Assembly: GCF_014202215.1 (NCBI RefSeq)
Contig: NZ_JACHGB010000002.1
Location: forward strand, 1 to 64,000
From: Quisquiliibacterium transsilvanicum
GTDB taxonomy: Bacteria > Pseudomonadota > Gammaproteobacteria > Burkholderiales > Burkholderiaceae_E
Direction of reading: 5' to 3'
Length of the DNA stretch: 64,000 nt
Notes under the pieces: model-generated
Told to the model about the DNA's origin: nothing
The model's database searches: none
What the model saw: the letters and a program-made list of their open reading frames with translations, nothing else
Shown: positions 57,621 to 64,000 of the stretch, piece by piece
How the letters are laid out: the number at the start of each line of letters is the position of its first letter
Numbering within the stretch: the stretch's first letter is position 1
Made by a program: the position numbers and the translations under genes

Positions 57621-58463
57621 ATGTCCGAACTCCTGGAATTCGTTCTGCTCTTCGCGCTGGCCGGCACGCTGACCGGCCTGCTGATGGCGCTGTTCGGCAT
57701 CGGCGGCGGCGCCTTCGTCGTCCCGGTGATCGACACCCTGTTCAACCACCTGCCGGGGCTCGATCCGGTGCCGATGAAGATTTCGGTGATGTGCAGCCTG
57801 GTTGCGATCGGGATGGGTTCGTCCTGGCGGGCGCTGGAACTGCTCAGGTTCCGGATGGTGTCGATGTACACGATCGGCGTCCTGGCCGCGGGCTCGGTGC
57901 TGCCGGCGCTGCTGGGCGTCGCTCTGCTCACGAGGCTGTCGGGCGACACGCTTCGGCTCCTGTTCGGGGTGCTGCTGGCTGCGGTGGGCCTGTGGACCGC
58001 CTTCGGGCGGCCCGCGCCGGCGCCAGGTCCGGCGCCAGGTCCGGTGCCAAGCTGGGGCCGGGCTGCGGACCGCTCGCATCCGCTGCTGCTGCTGGCGATC
58101 GGCGCCGCCGCCGGGCTGGCCTCGTCGATGTTCGGCCTGGGCGGGGCCACCCTGCTGATGCCGCTGCTGACGATGCGCGCGCGGATGGCGGCGATCGACG
58201 CGGTGAACGTCTCGATGGTGTTCGTGGCGTTCGCCACCCTGCAGTCGCTGGCGATGCTCGGGGTGAGCGGCGCGCTGTCGCCCTCGAGGCTGGCCGCCGC
58301 TGGAGTGACCGGCGAGCATGCCATCCTGCTCGCGGTGCTCACCCTGATGGTGGTGATCGCCCAGTCCTTCTTCTCGCGCCGCCTGCGCGGGATCGAGGAC
58401 CGGCTGCGCCGCCGCATGCTGGCGGTCTACCTGATGGCAGCGGCCCTCTGGATGCTCCGATGA
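57621..58463 (+). CDS. TauE/SafE-family membrane transporter (second copy)
   Basis: 280 residues with two related membrane halves. ALAGTLTGLLMALFGIGGGA near the N-terminus and AAAGLASSMFGLGGATLLMP in the second half are the family motifs. A Pro/Ala/Gly-rich loop encoded by a small repeat (GGCGCCAGGTCC, near residue 135-145) joins the halves. Not closely similar to the copy at 8368-9144. No sulfur genes are nearby, so substrate is open. A transcription terminator precedes it. Confidence 0.82.
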   Translation: MSELLEFVLLFALAGTLTGLLMALFGIGGGAFVVPVIDTLFNHLPGLDPVPMKISVMCSLVAIGMGSSWRALELLRFRMVSMYTIGVLAAGSVLPALLGVALLTRLSGDTLRLLFGVLLAAVGLWTAFGRPAPAPGPAPGPVPSWGRAADRSHPLLLLAIGAAAGLASSMFGLGGATLLMPLLTMRARMAAIDAVNVSMVFVAFATLQSLAMLGVSGALSPSRLAAAGVTGEHAILLAVLTLMVVIAQSFFSRRLRGIEDRLRRRMLAVYLMAAALWMLR

Positions 58464-58481
58464 CTGCAGGCCGTCACTGTG

Positions 58482-58487
58482 TAAAAT
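58482..58487 (+). promoter_or_regulatory. candidate -10 box of uvrD
   Basis: TAAAAT lies in the centre of TGTG-TAAAAT-CACA, a small palindrome 23 bases before the uvrD start. It may be a -10 box; no clear -35 or LexA box is visible. Confidence 0.35.
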
Positions 58488-58509
58488 CACAGGTTGCCCC
58501 GGATTCCAG

Positions 58510-60966
58510 ATGTCGACCCTCCTCGCCAACCTGAACGAACCCCAGCTCGCCGCGGTCACCCTGCCGGCCGAGCATGCGCTGATCCTGGCAGGCGCCGGCA
58601 GCGGCAAGACCCGCGTGCTGACCACGCGGCTGGCTTGGCTGATCTCCACCGGGCAGGTCGGCCCGCAGGGGGTGCTCGCGGTCACCTTCACGAACAAGGC
58701 GGCCCGCGAGATGCTCACACGGCTGTCCGCGATGCTGCCGGTCAGCACCCGCGGCATGTGGATCGGCACCTTCCACGGCCTGTGCAACCGGATGCTGCGC
58801 GCGCATCACCGCGATGCCGGCCTGCCGCAGTCCTTCCAGATCCTGGATTCGCAGGACCAGCTCGCCGCGATCAAGCGCCTGCTCAAGACCCTCAACGTCG
58901 ACGACGAGCGTTTCCCGCCGCGCAACCTCCAGCACTTCATCAACGGCGCCAAGGAGGAGGGCCTGCGTCCCGCGCAGGTGGAGGCGCATGACGACTACAG
59001 CCGGCGCTGCGTCGAGCTGTACCAGGCCTACGACGACCAGTGCCAGCGCGAGGGCGTGGTCGACTTCGCCGAGCTGCTGCTGCGCAGCCACGATCTGCTC
59101 GAGCGCAACCAGTTCATCCGCGAGCACTACCAGCGGCGCTTCCGCCACATCCTGGTCGACGAGTTCCAGGACACCAACCGGCTGCAGTACCGCTGGCTGG
59201 GGCTGCTGGCCGGCGGCGGCGCGGCAGTGTTCGCGGTCGGCGACGACGACCAGAGCATCTATGCCTTTCGCGGCGCGAACGTCGCCAACATGGCGGCCTT
59301 CGAGCGCGAGTACCGGGTGCGCAACCTCATCAAGCTCGAGCAGAACTACCGCTCGCAGGGCAACATCCTGGCCTGCGCCAACACGCTGATCCTCAACAAC
59401 CGCAGCCGCCTGGGCAAGAACCTCTGGACCGATTCCGGCGATGGCGAGCCGGTGCGCGTCCACGAAGCCCTCGACGACCGGCAGGAGGCGCAGTGGCTGG
59501 TGGAAGAGGTGCGCGGGCTGGTGCGCGACGGCTGGGCGCGCTCCGACGTCGCGGTGCTCTACCGTTCAAACGCCCAGTCGCGGGTCATCGAGCATGCTCT
59601 GTTCTCCGCGGGGCTGCCCTACCGGGTCTACGGCGGGCTGCGCTTCTTCGAACGCGCCGAGGTCAAACATGCGCTCGCCTACCTGCGCCTGATCGAGAAC
59701 CCGGCCGACGACGGCGCCTTCCTGCGGGTGGTGAACTTCCCCACGCGCGGCATTGGCGCGCGTTCGCTGGAGGCGCTCCAGGATTCCGCGCGCGGCGGCG
59801 CATCCAGCCTGTTCGCTGCCGTCGCCGGACTGTCCGGCGCGGCCGCGGCCAAGCTCACCGCCTTCACGCGGCTGATCGACGGGCTCGCCGCCGAGACCCG
59901 CAGGCTGCCGCTGCCCGAGCTCGTCGAGCAGGTCGTCGAGCGCAGCGGCCTGGCAGCGCACTACCTGGCCGAGAAGGAAGGCCAGGAGCGTCTGGAGAAC
60001 CTGCGCGAGCTGGTCAACGCCGCCGCTGCCTACCTCGCCGAGGAGGGCATCGGCCAGGACGTGCCGGCGGCCGTTGGGGTGGCGGCCGCCGCGGCGCCGC
60101 TGCCCGCGAACCTGCTCGCGGATGTGCCCGAGGTGCTTGGCGATGCCGCACCGGAGGCAGGCGGCGCGGCCCTGCCGGCGATGACGCCGCTGGCCGCCTT
60201 CCTGTCCCATGCATCGCTGGAGGCGGGCGACAACCAGGCGGGCGAGGGCGCCGACGCCGTGCAGCTGATGACCATCCATGCCGCCAAGGGCCTGGAGTTC
60301 GACGGGGTCTTCGTCACCGGGCTGGAAGAGGGGCTCTTTCCCCACGAGAACGCGGTGACCGGAACGCCGCGCGGTGGCGTCCGCCCCGGCGCGACCGACG
60401 AGTCCGGTCTCGAGGAGGAGCGCCGCCTGATGTACGTGGCGATCACGCGGGCCCGCCAGCGGCTCTACCTGTCGTTTGCGCAGATGCGCATGCTGCACGG
60501 GCAGACCCGCTACAGCATGCGCTCGCGCTTCCTCGACGAGCTGCCGGAAGGGTCGCTGAAGTGGCTGACGCCGCGCACGCAGGCGCGCGCCGAGCCGGCC
60601 TGGAGCGAGGGCTACCGGGGCGCGTGGGAGGGATTCGATGCGCCAGCGCGGGGCGGCGCCAGGCCCGCGCAAGGCGGAGCGGGCGCATCGGCCTGGAGCT
60701 CGTCCACTCGCGGCGGCGCAGCGCGGGGCCGCGCGGACAATGGCGACACCGGCAGGCTCGGCCCGCACGAGCAGCGCGCTGCACAGCGTTTCGACCGCGG
60801 CATTGCCTACCGGGTGGGGCAGGGGGTGATGCATGCCCGCTTCGGCGAGGGCGTGATCGTCGGGATCGAAGGCAGCGGCGACGACGCCCGGGTGCAGGTG
60901 GACTTCGGCCGGGTCGGGGTGAAGTGGCTGGCCCTGTCGGTGGCGAAGCTCGAGACGCTGGGCTGA
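58510..60966 (+). CDS. uvrD: ATP-dependent DNA helicase UvrD/PcrA family
   Basis: 818-residue superfamily 1A 3'-5' helicase for nucleotide excision and mismatch repair. Motif I AGAGSGKTRVLTTR (27-40), Ia VTFTNKAAREM, II DEFQDTN, III GDDDQSIYAFRGA, IV YRSNAQSR, V TIHAAKGLEFD and VI YVAITRARQRLYLS are all visible. The C-terminal region has a Gly/Arg-rich linker (about 700-745) and ends in a Tudor-like GVMHARFGEGVIVGIEG, the RNA polymerase-binding module of UvrD/PcrA. Confidence 0.94.
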   Translation: MSTLLANLNEPQLAAVTLPAEHALILAGAGSGKTRVLTTRLAWLISTGQVGPQGVLAVTFTNKAAREMLTRLSAMLPVSTRGMWIGTFHGLCNRMLRAHHRDAGLPQSFQILDSQDQLAAIKRLLKTLNVDDERFPPRNLQHFINGAKEEGLRPAQVEAHDDYSRRCVELYQAYDDQCQREGVVDFAELLLRSHDLLERNQFIREHYQRRFRHILVDEFQDTNRLQYRWLGLLAGGGAAVFAVGDDDQSIYAFRGANVANMAAFEREYRVRNLIKLEQNYRSQGNILACANTLILNNRSRLGKNLWTDSGDGEPVRVHEALDDRQEAQWLVEEVRGLVRDGWARSDVAVLYRSNAQSRVIEHALFSAGLPYRVYGGLRFFERAEVKHALAYLRLIENPADDGAFLRVVNFPTRGIGARSLEALQDSARGGASSLFAAVAGLSGAAAAKLTAFTRLIDGLAAETRRLPLPELVEQVVERSGLAAHYLAEKEGQERLENLRELVNAAAAYLAEEGIGQDVPAAVGVAAAAAPLPANLLADVPEVLGDAAPEAGGAALPAMTPLAAFLSHASLEAGDNQAGEGADAVQLMTIHAAKGLEFDGVFVTGLEEGLFPHENAVTGTPRGGVRPGATDESGLEEERRLMYVAITRARQRLYLSFAQMRMLHGQTRYSMRSRFLDELPEGSLKWLTPRTQARAEPAWSEGYRGAWEGFDAPARGGARPAQGGAGASAWSSSTRGGAARGRADNGDTGRLGPHEQRAAQRFDRGIAYRVGQGVMHARFGEGVIVGIEGSGDDARVQVDFGRVGVKWLALSVAKLETLG

Positions 60967-60990
60967 AACGGCCCGGGCCGGGCGCGGCCG

Positions 60991-61872
60991 TCAGTGCGGC
61001 CCGCGCTCCGCCGCAGCCGGCTCGTTGTCGGGCAGCACCGCGTCGCGGTAGGTGGGCCACAGCGAGCACAGCAGCGCTCCGGTCATCACCAGCGACACCG
61101 GCGACAGCACGAAGAACGCGAGCATGCTCGAGTCCTCGCCGAACACCGACTCGAGCATTCGGAAAATCAGCGACACCGCGAGCGCCACCGCGAACCACGT
61201 CAGGCCGAACTGCACGAAGGCCCAGCGGTTGCGCCAGGTGGCGACGAAGCTGAAGAACATCGCCTTGCGCGGCGGCACGCTGTGCCAGGCCACGAACAGC
61301 GGCGCATACCAGAGCGCCATCTGCACCGGGATGTAGAGCACCAGGAACAGCGCGGGGGCGAGCAGCATCGATGCATCGGGCACCGGCACTTCGGGTACGC
61401 CCGGGGTGCCGGGCACGCCAGGCACGCCGGGCGCACCTGGCACCTCGGACGTGCCGGACGTGCCGGCGCCTTCAGGCGCCGGCGTCGACAGCATGCCCGG
61501 GTCCGGGAGCCCGCCGACCAGCATCGAGACGATGGCAAGCGCCGCCATCGATGCCAGCACGTTGGTCAGGCCGAGCAGCAGCAGCGGCTTGACCGCCCGC
61601 CCGCCGTCCTCCTGGATCGCGGCCAGCAGCATTTTCGGCGATGGCCGATCGCCGCGGTCGACCGCGCGCACCGCGCGCATCAGGCCGACCAGCAGCAGCG
61701 GGGTGCCCAGCGCCCAGACGAAGGGCCCGAGCGGGATCGCTGAACTCACGCCCAGCAGGAACATGCAGATCACCACGAGCAGCAGCAGCGGCACCGGTTG
61801 CCGGCGCAGCAGTCGGAAGCCTTCGACCACCCAGCGGCGGCCGGCGGAGGCGGGGAGGAGGGAAACCTGCAT
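60991..61872 (-). CDS. BPSS1780-family membrane protein
   Basis: 293 residues, about six membrane helices. RRWVVEGFRLLRRQPVPLLL, PLGPFVWALGTPLLLVGLM and the last block VQFGLTWFAVALAVSLIFRM match the Burkholderia BPSS1780 group, function unknown. Between helices (about 125-165) is a proline-rich stretch GAPGVPGVPGTPGVPEVPVP, a collagen-like insert absent from the rest of the family as I know it. Twelve bases downstream of thrB, convergent with uvrD. Confidence 0.8.
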   Translation of the reverse strand: MQVSLLPASAGRRWVVEGFRLLRRQPVPLLLLVVICMFLLGVSSAIPLGPFVWALGTPLLLVGLMRAVRAVDRGDRPSPKMLLAAIQEDGGRAVKPLLLLGLTNVLASMAALAIVSMLVGGLPDPGMLSTPAPEGAGTSGTSEVPGAPGVPGVPGTPGVPEVPVPDASMLLAPALFLVLYIPVQMALWYAPLFVAWHSVPPRKAMFFSFVATWRNRWAFVQFGLTWFAVALAVSLIFRMLESVFGEDSSMLAFFVLSPVSLVMTGALLCSLWPTYRDAVLPDNEPAAAERGPH

Positions 61873-61884
61873 CGCGTGCCCTTT

Positions 61885-62838
61885 TCAGTCGAGCGCCGGG
61901 ACGCCGGCGCGGCGGGCGCGTAGGATGCGCTCGAAGTGGGCGGGATCCTTGGGCGTCACCATTTCGGCCGGACGCGGCAGGTGCAGGTCGTACAGCCGCG
62001 ACAGCCAGAAGCGCAGCGCCGCGGCCCTCAGCATCATCGGCCAGGCCGCGCGTTCCTCGGGGGCCGGCCGGCGCACGCCCGCGTAGGCCTGCAGCAGCGC
62101 GGCGAGCCGGGCGGGGTCGAAGCCGCCGCTTGCGTCGTCGATGCACCAGTCGTTGCAGGTCACCGCGAGATCGAACAGCCAGGTGTCGCGGCCGGCGAAG
62201 TAGAAGTCGATGATGCCGCCGAGCCGTCCGTCCTCGAACAGCGCGTTGTCGCGGAACAGGTCGGCATGCACCGCGCTGCCGGGCAGGGCTGCGCAAGCTG
62301 TCGATCCGGCGAAGGCCTCCTGCGCAGTCAGCTCGTCGCGCAGCAGCCGTGCCTGCGCTGCTGCCAGGAAGGGCAGCACGCGCGGCGTCGCCTCCTGCCA
62401 CCAGGCCAGGCCGCGCAGGTTCGGCTGGCGACCGTCGTAGTCGGCGGCCGCAAGGTGCATCCTGGCGAGGGTGGCGCCGATCTGGGCGCACTGCTCGGCG
62501 CCCGGGTGCATCTCGGAGCGCCCGCGCAGCCGGGTGACCAGCGCGGCGGGCTTGCCGTTGAGGCTGCGCAGCGCAGCGCCGTCGCGGCCGGGCACCGGGT
62601 CGGGACACGGGATGCCAGCCGCCGCCAGGTGGTGCATCAGGCCGAGGTAGAAGGGCAGCTGCTCCGCGTCCAGCCGCTCGAAGAGCGTCAGCACGTAGCG
62701 GCCGCGTTCGGTGTCGACGAAGAAATTGCTGTTCTCGATGCCCGAGGCGATGCCCTCGAAGGCCAGGAGGCTGCCGAGCTCGTAGTGCCCGAGCCATTGC
62801 TCGAGCTGTTCGCGGGTTACCGGCGTGAAGACGGCCAT
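61885..62838 (-). CDS. thrB: homoserine kinase, aminoglycoside-phosphotransferase type
   Basis: 317 residues; phosphorylates homoserine in threonine synthesis. ATG 62838 gives [20 protein letters not shown], the usual start. Kinase motifs: [34 protein letters not shown] (catalytic loop) and [19 protein letters not shown] (metal Asp). This is the ThrB2-like class, unlike the GHMP-kinase ThrB of enterobacteria, and is found in Burkholderiales beside BPSS1780. Confidence 0.92.
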   Translation of the reverse strand: MAVFTPVTREQLEQWLGHYELGSLLAFEGIASGIENSNFFVDTERGRYVLTLFERLDAEQLPFYLGLMHHLAAAGIPCPDPVPGRDGAALRSLNGKPAALVTRLRGRSEMHPGAEQCAQIGATLARMHLAAADYDGRQPNLRGLAWWQEATPRVLPFLAAAQARLLRDELTAQEAFAGSTACAALPGSAVHADLFRDNALFEDGRLGGIIDFYFAGRDTWLFDLAVTCNDWCIDDASGGFDPARLAALLQAYAGVRRPAPEERAAWPMMLRAAALRFWLSRLYDLHLPRPAEMVTPKDPAHFERILRARRAGVPALD

Positions 62839-62953
62839 GGAGTGGCGCTGCAGCAGCGAAAAGACGGCGAAAAGGGAGGGCGGAACCGCAAACGGAACCG
62901 CCAGCAATGCGGCGCGCGCAGGATAGCAGACCGCGCGCCGCCGCCGCCGGCCC

Positions 62954-63688
62954 TCAGAGGTAGAGCATCACCTCGTTCTCGGTCGGGGTGGGCTCGAAGC
63001 CGCGCGCTTCGTAGAAATCGAAAATCGCCTCGACCGCCTCGGCGGGATCGTCGACCAGCCGGATCAGCTCGAGATCGCCGGCGGAGATCAGGCCGTTGTC
63101 GAGCATCGCGCTGCGGATCCAGTCGAGCAGCCCGCGCCAGTGCGCGGAGTCGATCAGGATCACCGGGATGCGCCGGCCCATTCCGGTCTGAGACAGCGTG
63201 AGCACCTCGGCAAGCTCATCGAGCGTGCCGAAGCCGCCGGGCACCGCGACGAAGGCCGACGCGTACTTCGCGAACGCCACCTTGCGCGCGAAGAAGTGGC
63301 GGAAGTTCAGCGCAATGTCCTGGTATTCGTTGCCGCTTTGCTCGTGCGGCAGCTGGATGTTGAGTCCGACCGAGGGCGAGGCACCCGCATGGGCGCCCTT
63401 GTTCGCCGCCTCCATGATGCCGGGGCCGCCGCCCGAGATGACCGCGAAGCCTGCGTCGGAGAGCCGGCGCGCGAGATCCACGGTCAGTTCGTACCAGCGG
63501 TGGCCCGGGCCGATGCGGGCGCTGCCGAAGATCGAGACCGCCGGCCGGATCTCCGCGAGCCGCTCCGTCGCCTCGACGAACTCTGAGATAATTCCCAGGA
63601 TATGCCACGACTCACGCGCCTTCAGCGAGGTCGAGCGCTCGGGGCTCCTGATCCCGCGCAATTGCGGCACGTTCTTGGTGCTGGACAT
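62954..63688 (-). CDS. LOG-family (TIGR00730) nucleotide hydrolase
   Basis: 244 residues, Rossmann-like lysine-decarboxylase fold. The signatures are [20 protein letters not shown] and [19 protein letters not shown] (PGGxGTxxE). Homologues hydrolyse nucleoside 5'-monophosphates, including cytokinin riboside phosphates. ATG 63688 overlaps the divergent polA start; a GTG at 63670 is an alternative and would remove the overlap. Confidence 0.88.
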   Translation of the reverse strand: MSSTKNVPQLRGIRSPERSTSLKARESWHILGIISEFVEATERLAEIRPAVSIFGSARIGPGHRWYELTVDLARRLSDAGFAVISGGGPGIMEAANKGAHAGASPSVGLNIQLPHEQSGNEYQDIALNFRHFFARKVAFAKYASAFVAVPGGFGTLDELAEVLTLSQTGMGRRIPVILIDSAHWRGLLDWIRSAMLDNGLISAGDLELIRLVDDPAEAVEAIFDFYEARGFEPTPTENEVMLYL

Positions 63689-64000
63689 GACTGACAAAAC
63701 GCTCCTGCTGGTCGATGGCTCGAGCTTCCTGTATCGCGCATTCCACGCGCTTCCCGACCTCAGGAACAGGGAGGGCGAGCCCACCGGTGCGATCTACGGA
63801 ATCGTGGCGATGCTACGGCGTCTGCGCTCGGACATCAAACTGGGCGGCGGCGCGAGCCATGGTGCGGTGGTCTTCGACGCGCCCGGCCCGACCTTCCGCG
63901 ACGAGTGGTATCCGGAGTACAAGGCCAATCGCAAGGCCATGCCGGAGGATCTCGCCCGGCAGATCCCCCTGATCCACGAGATCGTGCGCGCGATGGGCTG
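63687..64000 (+). CDS. polA: DNA polymerase I, N-terminal part (runs off window)
   Basis: 104 complete codons. [27 protein letters not shown], then GAIYGIVAMLRRL and FRDEWYPEYKANRKAMPEDL, match the 5'-3' exonuclease (FEN) domain of Pol I, including metal Asp in VDGSS. The start ATG shares two bases with the opposite-strand LOG start (CATG). The remainder lies outside the window. Confidence 0.95.
   Translation, partial: MTDKTLLLVDGSSFLYRAFHALPDLRNREGEPTGAIYGIVAMLRRLRSDIKLGGGASHGAVVFDAPGPTFRDEWYPEYKANRKAMPEDLARQIPLIHEIVRAMG

Overview
The window is about 64 kb of GC-rich chromosome from a betaproteobacterium, most likely order Burkholderiales. I base this on gene order and protein content: leuS-lptE-holA-proA, polA-LOG-thrB-BPSS1780-uvrD, gyrA-pheA-hisC-tyrA-aroA-cmk-rpsA-ihfB-lapA-lapB-rfaE1-rfaD, a cysI-DUF934-cysH-cysD-cysN-cobA operon opposite a CysB regulator, and a tmRNA tag close to the betaproteobacterial consensus. 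Genus cannot be fixed from sequence alone. Nearly everything is core genome; the accessory stretches are the first 1.4 kb, the 2.2-8.1 kb exopolysaccharide block and parts of 50-58.5 kb.

Layout. 1-1.4 kb: the left end of an IS3-family insertion sequence and an orphan Sel1-like protein, next to the tmRNA gene ssrA (1757-2121, minus strand). 2.3-8.1 kb (all minus): a surface-polysaccharide block with a secreted PA14-like protein, PgaD, PgaC and PgaA, then a MASE2-GGDEF diguanylate cyclase. The order is the reverse of the classical pgaABCD operon and no pgaB deacetylase is present. 8.4-15.2 kb (minus): a tightly coupled sulfate-assimilation operon ending in a TauE/SafE-type exporter, with cysB divergent. 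16.4-20.0 kb: gph, ubiG, ompA and an MTA/SAH deaminase-type hydrolase. 20.2-34.3 kb (plus): gyrase A, aromatic amino acid and histidine genes, cytidylate kinase, ribosomal protein S1, IHF-beta, LPS assembly factors and heptose synthesis genes, interrupted by one antisense gene of unknown function.

34.4-50.1 kb: a ComEA-like HhH protein, ubiA, proC, murJ, rpsT, yggS, the twitching-motility ATPases pilT and pilU, an RlmL-type rRNA methyltransferase, a DsbA-fold isomerase, hemJ, proA, holA, lptE and leuS. 50.4-58.5 kb is more accessory: a second diguanylate cyclase, a large SLC13-type permease with TrkA-C domains, an orphan Flp-type pilin with a long Gly-Asn tail, an MFS transporter, a nitronate monooxygenase-family enzyme, an IclR regulator and a second TauE/SafE protein. 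58.5-64 kb: uvrD, a BPSS1780-type membrane protein, thrB, a LOG-family protein and the start of polA.

Recurring themes. Genes within operons overlap by 1-17 bases (ATGA, TTGA, TGATG junctions) and several use TTG or GTG starts. Short tandem repeats (6, 9, 12 and 13 bp units) sit at the 3' ends of genes or in convergent gaps. The most unusual block is the rearranged, pgaB-less polysaccharide operon with its PA14-like secreted protein and adjacent c-di-GMP synthase; the orphan (Gly-Asn)18 Flp pilin is second.
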